Positions 1 to 7,841 of a DNA stretch of 25,385 bases are shown here, one piece after another. Origin of the DNA: Candidatus Moranbacteria bacterium GW2011_GWE1_49_15 (lineage in GTDB: Bacteria; Patescibacteriota; Minisyncoccia; Moranbacterales; GWC2-37-73); the NCBI GenBank assembly GCA_001003855.1, contig LCPX01000018.1, forward strand, positions 1 through 25,385, written 5' to 3'. Position 1 is the stretch's first letter. Every line of letters starts with the position of its first letter. The notes beneath the pieces were generated by a model. It did not search any database, was not told the DNA's origin, and worked only from the letters and a program-made list of their open reading frames with translations. The position numbers and the translations under genes are program-made.

Positions 1-1184
1 TTGGTGTTCTGGATCGCATAGAAAGACCTGGCTAGAAGCGGGATGAGTGCCTGCGCGAAAAGACTGGCCGTCAAATAACCGAGCGTCGTAAAAGTGAGGA
101 TGGTGTCCTCCCAATCGAAATTACCGGCTCCCAAAACGACACGCACGATCTGCGCGCGAAGGACATAAATCAAAATACTGATCGGAATCACGAAAAAGAG
201 CACTTGGCGAAAAGTCCTGGAAAAAGCGTGTGCGAATTTTGCTTTTTCTTCTTTAGCATAATAGGCACTGAGCGTCGGAAAGACCGCGATGGCGAAAGAC
301 ACCCCGAAAAGCCCCAGGGGCGTGCTTTGGATATTATTAGCGAAGGTAAAAACGGCCAAACTTCCGGCGGCCAGGGTTGAGGCAAATATGGTGATGACCA
401 GAAAATTTATCTGATTGACCGCTACTCCCAACATCCTCGGGACCATCAGATGGATAACCCTGATGACGTCCTTATTGCGAAGGCTTTTTGCTGGCATCAA
501 ATGGAATTTGAAACCAGAAAGCTTCACCGCCGGATATTGGATAAGCATATGTAAAAGCGCACCCAGAACGACTCCCCAGGCCAACCCGACCGGACCCATG
601 AACCTGACCAAGAAAACTGCGCCGAAGATAATTCCGATATTGTACATTATCGGAGCCAACGAATAGATGAAGAATTTCTTCATGGAAACCAACACTCCCC
701 CGAATATCCCGCTTATTCCCAAAATCAAAGGACTCAGGAACATGATCCTGGTCAGCAACACAGTGAGTTGCATTTTCTCCTCGCCGAAACCAGGGGTGAT
801 GGCCTGCATCACAAAGGGAGCGTTGATAGCGAGCAGAACGACCAGAATTCCCATGATGATTATCTGCAAATTCAAAACTCCGGAGGCCAGATCCCAAGCT
901 TCCTCTTCCTTGTCCTTGGAAATGAGCTGAGTAAACACCGGAATGAACGCTGCGCTGAGCGCTCCCAAAATCAAAAGATTATAAACGAGATCCGGAACAC
1001 GGAAAGCGGCATAGTAGGCGTCCAAAATATCTCCTGCTCCGAAAGTGGAAGCCAGGATCCTGTCACGCACAAGTCCCAAGAGCCGGCTGGCCACGCCCGC
1101 CAACGAAATTATAAAAGCGGCCGCCGCTATCGATTGCGTCGGTTTACCGCTGAAAATATTACTTTTAACCAGTCTGCTGATCAC
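1..1184 (-). CDS. murJ: Lipid II flippase MurJ (MviN family), C-terminus cut by window edge
   Basis: MurJ moves lipid II, the peptidoglycan precursor, from the inner to the outer face of the cytoplasmic membrane. The frame is open from 1184 to base 1, giving 394 residues of about 500. The N-terminal part carries the family hallmark ASRLLGLVRDRILASTFGAG, then DAYYAAFRVPDLV and GALSAAFIPVF. Further on are STPLGLFGVSFAIAVFPTLS and RSFYAIQNT, also typical of MurJ. Many hydrophobic stretches agree with a multi-pass membrane protein. I chose the GTG at 1184 because the protein then begins ISRLVKSNIFSG, as usual for the family. There is no clear Shine-Dalgarno site; TTG codons at 1217 and 1232 are in-frame alternatives. 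It is the last visible gene of the operon that begins with the glycosyltransferase at 4977. Family assignment is secure; the start is not. Confidence 0.95.
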   Translation of the reverse strand, partial: MISRLVKSNIFSGKPTQSIAAAAFIISLAGVASRLLGLVRDRILASTFGAGDILDAYYAAFRVPDLVYNLLILGALSAAFIPVFTQLISKDKEEEAWDLASGVLNLQIIIMGILVVLLAINAPFVMQAITPGFGEEKMQLTVLLTRIMFLSPLILGISGIFGGVLVSMKKFFIYSLAPIMYNIGIIFGAVFLVRFMGPVGLAWGVVLGALLHMLIQYPAVKLSGFKFHLMPAKSLRNKDVIRVIHLMVPRMLGVAVNQINFLVITIFASTLAAGSLAVFTFANNIQSTPLGLFGVSFAIAVFPTLSAYYAKEEKAKFAHAFSRTFRQVLFFVIPISILIYVLRAQIVRVVLGAGNFDWEDTILTFTTLGYLTASLFAQALIPLLARSFYAIQNT

Positions 1185-1250
1185 TTGTTTTTCTTTTAAG
1201 TCTTGGGAATAATACAACCTTCGGCCAGGCAAGGCAACCCCTCACGCTCC

Positions 1251-3839
1251 CTAAATCCTCTCGAATGCCACCGCCATGAACTTGTCGTTCTTCAAATCCG
1301 TGTCCAACTTGAGCGAATTACCCTCCTTGCTCGCTTCCTGGGGAAATTGCCATTTGACTTCATATGACCAGGGGTGCGTCAATTCGAACTCGAATCCGCT
1401 TCCCATGCTTCCCGATTGCTTCTGCACGACCAGGGAATAGGAATCTATGCGCTCATTGGAATTGAACGACATCGGGAAGAGCTTGAACGGCAACTCATAT
1501 TCATACGTTATGGTCATGGTTTCCTGCGGGCTCACATAAGTCCAGTTGGCGAACACGGTTTTGCCGGATTCTTCATATATGCGCGTCCCCGTTTCCTCGT
1601 CGACAACCATACCGTCTTCTTCCTTTTCAACCAGCCCGTTTCTTTTGAAGCCCAGCCCGTCATAGTCGAGCGGGGGTTCGTTAAATTCCCTGGTCTGTCC
1701 CTCGACGGAAAGCAGCTTGGAACCCTTGGGCACGTAGACCCTCATATAATTCGCGTTCACCTTGTTCCACCATTCGTAATCGGTGTTCCCGCCATTATGC
1801 TTGCGCGTGATCGAAACCTTGTTGACGACGGAGCCGTCTTCCTTGATCTGGGTCCGCTGGCTGATTTTTTCCTCGACGACGCCGTCGGTCTTATATCCGT
1901 TGATGTTCGTGTTGATGACGCTGAGGTAATCCTTCTTGGCTTCGAGCACCTCTCCCGACCAACCTCTTTGCGAGATGGCGCGTTGGAGTTCCGCGTTCTG
2001 GGAATATATCAGGATGTGTTTTTCCCCGAGGCCTTCGACGAAAACCTGCGCGGTCCGAAGGATGGTGTCCAAGTCTTTCGAATTGACGATCCTGTCCAGC
2101 ACCATCGGGGCCAGGTCGGAAAGGATCTTCTTCGGATTGTTTTCCTCCTTGTCGAAATCCTCCTCCACTTCATATTGCGTCTTCTCGACGAAATTCCCGC
2201 TGTCCAAAACCACGTCATATTCCGGCATCTCGATCGGTCCGGTTATTTCCAAAAGCTTCTGGAGCACCACCGGCGTGAAAGTGATCACTCCGTCCGCGGT
2301 CGGCCCTCCCGTTTTCTCATAAAACACCACGGCCTCTTTGGCGGACGTTGGAAAATCCGGGAACCAATTGCTGTCATGCAGGCTCCAAGCCGCGCTTATC
2401 TTCTGGATCGGCTTGGGCGGAACGATCTTTTCCTTGAGTTGCCCGTCAGGATTGAAAATCCCGTCTATGAAAAAATTCTTGACCCTTCCGTTGGAAATGT
2501 CCAAGAGGCCGTAGCTTCCGATGAATCCTCCCGTGGCGCGCATTTCATTGTTGTTCTGGAAAAGAAACAGGTATTTCCTCGGTCCGTTTCCGCCGAGCAA
2601 GTCAGAGAAGATGTGGCTATTTTTCAAAAACGCGTCCGAAAGTTCGATCGCCCGGGGAAGCTGTTGGCGAAGGAGCAGGAACTTGTCCCTCATCTCCTCC
2701 GGCAAATCGTCTATCTTGACCTTCTCGATGTTGCCCCGGGCGAGCTCGAGCTCCCCGTGCGCCAACCTCACGGATTTTTCCGATTCGCGGAAAAGTTCCA
2801 AAAAGGAAGTTTCATTCCCCTCCGTCAGCGGGTTTTTCAAAGCGGAAAAACTTTCCACGACTCCGTTCATGGCGTTTCCCGCTATCGAAAGATGTTTTCC
2901 GGCCTCCAGAATGTTTTTGCCGGAAGATATCTTGGAAATGTATGGGAAAAAACGGGACCCTTCTGTGAGCAAGGCGCCCATGCCGTCCATTTCCTCGGAA
3001 GCCTCGGAAAACGATTCGAACGCCTGGATGAAATTCTTGGACGAGCCGTTGAAATCCTGCTTGGAGATGTCGGAGATGGCAGAATTCAGGCTCTCATAAC
3101 CCTCCTGGCTCACTCCCAAAACCTTCCCTTTGACCAAAAGTCCTTTGTAGGCGAAAGAAACTCCGCCGATTCCCGTCAGCACGAAGACGGCGACGATCGC
3201 GAAAGTCCAAGCGGCTTTTTTGTTGTCATAGAGGATTCCGTCGCCCGCCGAAGAAAGCGTTTCCCAGAAACCGTACCGTCCGAGACGCGCCGAACGCTTC
3301 GCGGCGGCCTTTTCGTTTTTCCTTCTGAGTTTCTCGGCCAGCTGCTCCTGCTTCCTCTGCGCTTTCAAATATCGTTCTTGTTGCTTCCTTTCCCGCTTCT
3401 CGGATTCCGACCTGATTTTCTCATTGAGCCTTTCCTCTTCCTCCGCCAAAAACGCCTGCTCGGCGGCCAATACCTCCTGTTCCTGTTCCCAGACAAGCGT
3501 TTCCTGCTCCCTCTGGGCTGATATTTCGGCCTGGCTCCTCCGTTCAAGTTCCTCTTCAAGGGCATAGATCCTCATTTCCAATTCCTCCCTCTTCCTGATT
3601 TCCTCCTCGATGCGCCTTTTTTCCTGCCCGCTCTCATAAGCTTCGAATCTCACCGGGATATCCCTTTCCGAAACATCGTAGGATTGCTCGAAATATTCCC
3701 TCTCGGCATTATATTCCTGGACGAATTCCTTCATGCTGGCCGCCTTTTCGACCTCGCCTATCTTTTCCCAATCCAAATTACCGGTCTTATCGACCGGGCG
3801 CACATCGAACATCTGCGGTATTACTCTGTTTTTCGTCAC
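1251..3839 (-). CDS. DUF4012 membrane protein with N-terminal coiled coil
   Basis: 862 residues. Residues 1-70 are polar. Residues about 72-180 are very rich in E, K, R and Q and look like a long cytoplasmic coiled coil. One membrane segment lies at about 210-231, and the rest is outside the cell. The DUF4012 core is clear: NNNEMRATGGFIGSYG at 429-444, then a segment with SLHDSNWFPDFPTSA near 486-500 and TADGVITFTP near 514. DUF4012 proteins are common in CPR bacteria and Gram-positives beside polysaccharide genes; their biochemical role is unknown to me. The start is GTG at 3839, preceded by a full AAGGAGG at 3844-3850 with a four-base spacer. It follows the glycosyltransferase gene by 16 bases and precedes murJ, which suggests a role in envelope or surface-glycan assembly (inference). 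Confidence 0.9.
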   Translation of the reverse strand: MTKNRVIPQMFDVRPVDKTGNLDWEKIGEVEKAASMKEFVQEYNAEREYFEQSYDVSERDIPVRFEAYESGQEKRRIEEEIRKREELEMRIYALEEELERRSQAEISAQREQETLVWEQEQEVLAAEQAFLAEEEERLNEKIRSESEKRERKQQERYLKAQRKQEQLAEKLRRKNEKAAAKRSARLGRYGFWETLSSAGDGILYDNKKAAWTFAIVAVFVLTGIGGVSFAYKGLLVKGKVLGVSQEGYESLNSAISDISKQDFNGSSKNFIQAFESFSEASEEMDGMGALLTEGSRFFPYISKISSGKNILEAGKHLSIAGNAMNGVVESFSALKNPLTEGNETSFLELFRESEKSVRLAHGELELARGNIEKVKIDDLPEEMRDKFLLLRQQLPRAIELSDAFLKNSHIFSDLLGGNGPRKYLFLFQNNNEMRATGGFIGSYGLLDISNGRVKNFFIDGIFNPDGQLKEKIVPPKPIQKISAAWSLHDSNWFPDFPTSAKEAVVFYEKTGGPTADGVITFTPVVLQKLLEITGPIEMPEYDVVLDSGNFVEKTQYEVEEDFDKEENNPKKILSDLAPMVLDRIVNSKDLDTILRTAQVFVEGLGEKHILIYSQNAELQRAISQRGWSGEVLEAKKDYLSVINTNINGYKTDGVVEEKISQRTQIKEDGSVVNKVSITRKHNGGNTDYEWWNKVNANYMRVYVPKGSKLLSVEGQTREFNEPPLDYDGLGFKRNGLVEKEEDGMVVDEETGTRIYEESGKTVFANWTYVSPQETMTITYEYELPFKLFPMSFNSNERIDSYSLVVQKQSGSMGSGFEFELTHPWSYEVKWQFPQEASKEGNSLKLDTDLKNDKFMAVAFERI

Positions 3840-3855
3840 AGTACCTCCTTAAATT

Positions 3856-4977
3856 TTATTGTATGTTTTTGTATATTTCCAAAGTTCCGACAGCCATCTT
3901 CTTCCAGCTGTACGAATTGCTTTTTCGGTATCCCTTCCCGATCAACTCCGCTCTCAATGCTTCGTCTTCCAGAATCTTTTCGATACCGGCGAGAAGCGAA
4001 TCACCGCTTCGGGCATCGCAGAAAAGCGCGCTACCGTCCAAAATCTCCTTCATACATTCATGGTCGGAACTGAGAACCGGCACGCCCTTCGTCATGGCTT
4101 CTAACGGAGGCAAGCCGAACCCTTCATAGAGCGACGGGAAAACGTAGGAAACGCAATTGCGGTAAACCGTGTCCAACTCCTCGTCCGGAACATATCCCGG
4201 AAAAACCACGCCCTGGACGCCCTCCTTTTTCACCGAATCTTTGAGCCGTCCATAGAAATAATCCTCTTTGCCGATCAGGACCAATCCCAGCTCCGGCCTG
4301 GCCTTTTTCAACCTCCCGAAAACGTCCACCAATTTCTCCAAATTCTTGTGCGGATAGGCGTTGCCGACATACAAAAGATATGGCTTCATTATACCATAAT
4401 TTCCCAAAATTTCCTCGTCGGATTTCCGGGAGATCCGGCAGAAATCGTCCGCCGATTCATAGGTCACGATTATCTTGCTTTTTTCCACGCCGTAACGGTC
4501 CAAAATGTCCTTTTTCGTGAATTCGGAAACGGTGATCACCTTCTTCGCGCGCCTTATCGCCGAGCTTATCGCCAACTTATATGCCAAGAATTTCACGCGA
4601 TACCAAAGCGGGCTCAACGTCGTCCCGCGAAGCGTCGGGAAATGCAAAAGGATGAGGTCATGGATGGTGACGACGATCGGCCTGCGGTAAAGCAGAGGCA
4701 CGTTGAAATGCGGAAAGTGGACGAGATCCAAATCGTGCCTGCGAAGAAGCGCAGGGAAAGAAACTTGCTCGGAAAACCCGTACCATTTGTAATCCGCCAA
4801 CACCTTCTTGAAATTGGGAGCTTTCGGAACGTAGTCGTAGAAATTTTCCTTGCGCAAAAAAACGAAGTATTGATTGTCGCCATCAATCTTTTCCAGATTC
4901 TCGATGAGTTTTTGGGTGTATCTCCCCAGTCCCTTGCCGATCGGACCGAAGAAGCGCGCGTCGATTCCTATTTTCAT
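3856..4977 (-). CDS. Glycosyltransferase family 4 (GT-B fold)
   Basis: 373 residues, normal length for a GT4 enzyme. These enzymes transfer a sugar from a nucleotide-sugar donor onto a glycan or lipid-linked acceptor on the cytoplasmic side of the membrane. The N-terminal domain starts KIGIDARFFGPIGKGLGRYT, with the G-rich acceptor-side loop and then TIHDLILLHFP and VSEFTKKDI. The donor-binding C-terminal domain has YVGNAYPHKNLEKLV and the EX7E-type region FPSLYEGFGLPPLEAM followed by GVPVLSSD. It is first in the operon with DUF4012 and murJ. A TATAAT box lies at 5007-5012. There is only a weak Shine-Dalgarno site. Donor and acceptor cannot be told from sequence. Confidence 0.92.
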   Translation of the reverse strand: MKIGIDARFFGPIGKGLGRYTQKLIENLEKIDGDNQYFVFLRKENFYDYVPKAPNFKKVLADYKWYGFSEQVSFPALLRRHDLDLVHFPHFNVPLLYRRPIVVTIHDLILLHFPTLRGTTLSPLWYRVKFLAYKLAISSAIRRAKKVITVSEFTKKDILDRYGVEKSKIIVTYESADDFCRISRKSDEEILGNYGIMKPYLLYVGNAYPHKNLEKLVDVFGRLKKARPELGLVLIGKEDYFYGRLKDSVKKEGVQGVVFPGYVPDEELDTVYRNCVSYVFPSLYEGFGLPPLEAMTKGVPVLSSDHECMKEILDGSALFCDARSGDSLLAGIEKILEDEALRAELIGKGYRKSNSYSWKKMAVGTLEIYKNIQ

Positions 4978-5006
4978 GTTTTTTCTTTTTCCCTTTTTCT
5001 TGCTTT

Positions 5007-5012
5007 ATTATA
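5007..5012 (-). promoter_or_regulatory. Extended -10 promoter of the glycosyltransferase-DUF4012-murJ operon
   Basis: On the minus strand TGC precedes a perfect TATAAT, an extended -10 element. No good -35 hexamer is seen at the expected distance. It lies 29 bases upstream of the ATG at 4977 and just after the terminator of the upstream hydrolase stump. Confidence 0.6.
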
Positions 5013-5026
5013 GCATTTTTCCAGCC

Positions 5027-5060
5027 ATAAAAAAACCGGTTATTGGCAATTTACCGGCTT
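5027..5060 (-). terminator. Intrinsic terminator after the hydrolase stump
   Basis: On the minus strand AGCCGGT and ACCGGTT pair around a loop and are followed by a run of seven T. It sits about 30 bases after the stop of the small ORF at 5089-5229, so it probably ended the original, longer hydrolase transcript. Confidence 0.6.
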
Positions 5061-5088
5061 CTTAATTGTATTATTAAGATTAAGCGTT

Positions 5089-5229
5089 TCAATGAGGTCG
5101 GGCGGACCGTAAATAATTGGAGTCCAAATAACCCGGACAAAGAATCGCGACCCTATCCGTTTTCCCCTTCGGCCCATGACCCGCCGCGGCAATATTTCCC
5201 TTGAAAGATTTTATCTTAATTTTTTCCAT
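5089..5229 (-). pseudogene. N-terminal stump of an alpha/beta hydrolase (46 codons)
   Basis: A 46-residue frame starts MEKIKIKSFKGN and contains PKGKTDRVAILCPGYLDS. This matches the start of the small alpha/beta hydrolases frequent in CPR genomes, in which the CPG(F/Y)LDS segment is the first strand and oxyanion-loop region. After NYLRSARPH the frame stops at TGA. The body of the enzyme, including nucleophile and catalytic His, is absent, and the hydrolase-like text gives way directly to a terminator. A few residues after FKGN also look missing compared with family members as I remember them. I therefore read it as the remnant of a hydrolase gene that lost its centre and C-terminus. A functional mini-protein cannot be excluded. 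An operator-like site lies upstream at 5263-5297. Confidence 0.6.
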
Positions 5230-5262
5230 AGGCTCATACTCAAGTTGAAATTATTTTTCCCA

Positions 5263-5297
5263 ACAACATTCTCACATTCTCAAGAATATTGGAATGT
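5263..5297. promoter_or_regulatory. Operator-like site B (second copy), overlapping the regulator stop codon
   Basis: These 35 bases match 5643-5677 at 31 positions; all four differences are transitions. It keeps the CATTCTCA half-site (5267-5274) and the trailing TTGGAATGT. It overlaps the last codons and TGA stop of the ArsR-like gene (5280-5282) and lies 34 bases upstream of the hydrolase stump start. It probably was the operator of that gene (inference). Confidence 0.6.
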
Positions 5298-5603
5298 TTG
5301 CAGGAATTCGTGGATGTGTCGGCCGTAGGGGGAAAGTTCATGAAGAACCATGCGACCCATATTTCTTTTTCTGACCAAGCCAGCTTGTTCCAGGCGCAAA
5401 AGATGTACGGAGGTTGTTTTGAAATTACATTTCAAGATAACAGAAATAGAATCCACACTGATCCCCTTTTTCTCAGCTATCAAAAAAAGTATTTCGACTC
5501 TCCGATGATTAGCCACACCCTTAAGATGCCGTTCCATTTGGCGAAAAGTTTTCTTTTTTACGACTTTTTTCTTTTTGTATCTTTTTAGCTTTTTCGCAAG
5601 CAT
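5280..5603 (-). CDS. ArsR-like winged-helix transcriptional regulator
   Basis: 107 residues. A basic N-terminal tail (KKLKRYKKKKVVKKK) precedes a compact winged-helix fold: LKGVANHRRVEILFLIAE (helices 1-2), an HTH-like stretch with ISVILKCNFKTTSVHLLRLEQAGLV (shown in part), then a wing around RKRNMGRMVLHELSP. This is the ArsR/SmtB-type layout. I see no metal-binding cysteine motif: the only Cys is inside the HTH, so a metal sensor is unlikely. ATG at 5603 is the first start after an in-frame TAA. A TAAAAT -10 box at 5635-5640 lies directly against operator-like site A at 5643-5677, and a second copy lies at its 3' end. This suggests autorepression plus control of the downstream hydrolase, now a stump. 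Confidence 0.8.
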   Translation of the reverse strand: MLAKKLKRYKKKKVVKKKTFRQMERHLKGVANHRRVEILFLIAEKKGISVDSISVILKCNFKTTSVHLLRLEQAGLVRKRNMGRMVLHELSPYGRHIHEFLQTFQYS

Positions 5604-5634
5604 CCTTTTTTATGTTTCTTTTTTCCTTATTTCT

Positions 5635-5640
5635 ATTTTA
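5635..5640 (-). promoter_or_regulatory. Extended -10 box of the ArsR-like gene
   Basis: On the minus strand TGG precedes TAAAAT. The -35 and spacer positions fall inside operator-like site A, so a bound dimer would block RNA polymerase. Expected transcript start is near 5628, about 25 bases before the ATG. Confidence 0.55.
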
Positions 5641-5642
5641 CC

Positions 5643-5677
5643 ACAACATTCTCATATTCTTGAGAATGTTGGAATGT
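5643..5677. promoter_or_regulatory. Operator-like site A (inverted repeat) upstream of the ArsR-like gene
   Basis: A perfect inverted repeat, CATTCTCA (5647-5654) and TGAGAATG (5661-5668), is separated by six bases. An additional outer pair ACATTC/GAATGT surrounds it. It abuts the -10 box of the regulator gene. The dyad size fits a dimeric winged-helix protein. Confidence 0.7.
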
Positions 5678-5684
5678 ACTGATG

Positions 5685-6131
5685 TTATTTACACTTTTCA
5701 AGTTCGTCAGCGACAAATTTCTCAAAGTCTTTCATTTCGTCGGCGTAGTCGTTCAAATTTTCATAGTTATCCGAAATAAGGCGGGCATAGTGCCAAAGCT
5801 TCTCGTCCGCCTCCTCACTGATCGGCTTTTCCCAAACGGTCTCCCAGGTCTCGCCATTGACCGTGTCGAATTTGTCGCGATCGATCCATTTCACTGGATA
5901 TTTCCCAATGTATTTACTGTCTTCAATGATCAAGGTTTCCCACTCGGCGGTCATCGGTCCATATTTTTCCATCGCATCTTCGTGCGAAATGTCTTCGATC
6001 AGAACCTGCTTGGTGACTCTTTTTCCTTTGTAGGTATGGTCGAAAGAGATAGACTCTTTGTCATTCAAGGAGACTGAAATAAAATATTCTTTTTTGTCAG
6101 ATTTCGGAGAATAATCGACTTCGATGCGCAT
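5685..6131 (-). CDS. Unrecognised 148-residue acidic protein
   Basis: I do not recognise a family. The protein starts MRIEVDYSPKSDKKEYFISV and appears beta-rich in the first half (alternating hydrophobic strands, ISFDHTYKGKRVTKQVLIEDI), then helical and acidic at the end (NLNDYADEMKDFEKFVADELEK). There is no signal peptide or membrane segment, so it is probably cytosolic. It starts 27 bases after the stop of the 6159-6545 gene and is probably co-transcribed with it. No Shine-Dalgarno site is visible. Its stop lies just before operator-like site A. Confidence 0.7.
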   Translation of the reverse strand: MRIEVDYSPKSDKKEYFISVSLNDKESISFDHTYKGKRVTKQVLIEDISHEDAMEKYGPMTAEWETLIIEDSKYIGKYPVKWIDRDKFDTVNGETWETVWEKPISEEADEKLWHYARLISDNYENLNDYADEMKDFEKFVADELEKCK

Positions 6132-6158
6132 AGGCTTATCAGAATTAATAGCAAATAC

Positions 6159-6545
6159 CTAAAAAGAAATATCCATAAAATCCATCTGCTCCTTGGGGAT
6201 TCCTTTGCTGATTCCATATTCCACAATTTCAGAAAGGGATTCCTGGTCTCCTCTTCTGAACTCAAAAATTTTTCCACCTTCTCCGTCATCAGCTCCGAAA
6301 ACGACGATAACTTCGTCGACGTCTTCCACGCCGTATCCGTCCATATACCAAGGAACCGTGCTGTCATCGAAATGGCGGGTCATGTTCTTTTTCAGCTCCC
6401 CTATTTGCTCCATATCACAAACGACCTCATCGATGCTTTGCCATTCGCTACACCCCAATTTCTCGATCGTCCTGGCTCCAAGACTGTCGAGCATAACAGG
6501 ATTAATAAACGCGCCCCTCACGACCCTTATTTTGTATTTTTTCAT
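6159..6545 (-). CDS. Unrecognised 128-residue acidic protein
   Basis: I do not recognise a family. The sequence begins MKKYKIRVVRGAFINPVMLD, has an acidic middle (YGVEDVDEVIVVFGADDGEGG) and ends KEQMDFMDISF. It is cytosolic by appearance, with mixed strand and helix pattern. It has its own sigma70-type promoter: TTGAGC at 6602-6607, a 17-base spacer, and TAGAAT at 6579-6584. There is no Shine-Dalgarno site. Together with the 5685-6131 gene it splits the two glycosyltransferase operons, which suggests an insertion. Confidence 0.7.
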   Translation of the reverse strand: MKKYKIRVVRGAFINPVMLDSLGARTIEKLGCSEWQSIDEVVCDMEQIGELKKNMTRHFDDSTVPWYMDGYGVEDVDEVIVVFGADDGEGGKIFEFRRGDQESLSEIVEYGISKGIPKEQMDFMDISF

Positions 6546-6578
6546 CTTGTACTTTTGAAGAAATATATTTATAACTCC

Positions 6579-6607
6579 ATTCTACCCCTCCATGTTTCTC
6601 AGCTCAA
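6579..6607 (-). promoter_or_regulatory. Sigma70-type promoter of the 6545/6131 gene pair
   Basis: On the minus strand TTGAGC (6602-6607), a spacer of exactly 17, and TAGAAT (6579-6584). Expected start is near 6572, giving a leader of about 27 bases. Confidence 0.55.
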
Positions 6608-6665
6608 GCCGGATTTCATCCTTGACTTTCCAAGAAAAAGATTTGCGATATCAACATGTTCCTTA

Positions 6666-7829
6666 TCAAAAACCTTCCAACAAATTCAAAAACTCCCTCG
6701 CCGTGCTTTTCCAGGAAAATATCACGGTCCTTCGCCAACCCCTCTCCTTGAAATGCCCGTGCAGATTCTTATCGGTCAAAATACTCCTGAGCGCCGTGAA
6801 CAGCTCGTCCGGCTTTTCCGGGTCGATCAAAATCCCTTCGTTGCCCACGACCTCCGGCATCGATGAAGTGTTGGAAGCGATGACGGGGATGCCGCATTTC
6901 ATCGCCTCGAGCACCGGAAAACCGAACCCCTCCAAAAAGGACGGGTAGGCGAAAACCGAAGCCAAGTTATAGATAGCGTTCTTGTCCTTGTTAGGAAGAG
7001 AGCTGATGAAGATGATGTCCTTGGTGTGCTTGGCCTGCTTCATCGCGCTGATGGTCTTTTCGAATTTCCATCCCCTGCTTCCGGCCACCACCAGTTTGAG
7101 TTTTTCCATGCCGGGAAGATCTTTCAGATGGTCGAAGGCTTTGACCAAGGACGCGATGTTCTTGCGCGGCTCGACCGTTCCCAAAAAGAAGATGAATTTG
7201 AAAGGGAGCTTGTATTTCTCCTTTATTTCCACCAAGCTGGCGTCATTGCGGTCGAGCTGGGTGAATTCCTCCGACACCCCGCTGTATATCCTCCTGACCT
7301 TGCTTTCCGCAATGCCGTAGTGGGAAACGATGTCGTTTTTCGTGGAGTCGGAAACGGCGATTATCCTGTCCGCCCTCCGGCAAAGTTTTCTGGGATTGAC
7401 AAAAGAATGCCAAAGCCTCCTTTTGAGCGAAAGCATCTCGGGCATGTGCTCAAAGGAGATGTCGTGCATGGTGAGCACCAAGCGGGCTTTTTTGGAAAGC
7501 CCGACGAAGTTTATGTTCGGCATGAAGAAAAGATCCACCCCTCCGAGCATCTTATCCACGTGCGGCCAGCCGAGATACCAGAAGGAAAGGTTCAACAGCT
7601 TGTTGGGAATGCGGAAGCGCCTGACGGAAACGTTCTTGTATTTGGCCAGCGCCGCCAATTCCCCTTTGGGATCGCGGAAGGAATTCAAAAAAAGCACGTA
7701 CCTGTTACGGTCGTCCGTTTCAAATAGGTTTGAAAGCAGGCCGATGGTGTATTCTTCGACCCCGGTCCTTTTGCCGTCGATCAGGCACCTGACGTCTATC
7801 CCTATTTTCAAAATTTTCCCTTTTCTCAT
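6666..7829 (-). CDS. Glycosyltransferase family 4
   Basis: 387 residues, usual GT4 length. The N-terminal domain begins LKIGIDVRCLIDGKRTGVEEY, with TMHDISFEHMPE and AVSDSTKNDIVSHYG. The donor domain has FFLGTVEPRKNIASLVKAF, then FAYPSFLEGFGFPVLEAM with the EX7E-type glutamates and GIPVIASNTSSMPEVVG. This last pattern is common in mannosyl- and rhamnosyl-transferases, but the sugar cannot be assigned. It starts 12 bases after the Wzz-like gene and is last in the operon begun at 9550. It is related in layout to the enzyme at 3856-4977 (IGIDAR/IGIDVR start). Confidence 0.92.
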   Translation of the reverse strand: MRKGKILKIGIDVRCLIDGKRTGVEEYTIGLLSNLFETDDRNRYVLFLNSFRDPKGELAALAKYKNVSVRRFRIPNKLLNLSFWYLGWPHVDKMLGGVDLFFMPNINFVGLSKKARLVLTMHDISFEHMPEMLSLKRRLWHSFVNPRKLCRRADRIIAVSDSTKNDIVSHYGIAESKVRRIYSGVSEEFTQLDRNDASLVEIKEKYKLPFKFIFFLGTVEPRKNIASLVKAFDHLKDLPGMEKLKLVVAGSRGWKFEKTISAMKQAKHTKDIIFISSLPNKDKNAIYNLASVFAYPSFLEGFGFPVLEAMKCGIPVIASNTSSMPEVVGNEGILIDPEKPDELFTALRSILTDKNLHGHFKERGWRRTVIFSWKSTAREFLNLLEGF

Positions 7830-7841
7830 ATTGCGCGGAAT

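Noticed and set aside
1374..3521. 715-codon plus-strand open frame
   Set aside because: It is the antisense of the clear DUF4012 gene, has no family resemblance and no start signal; it follows from codon bias.
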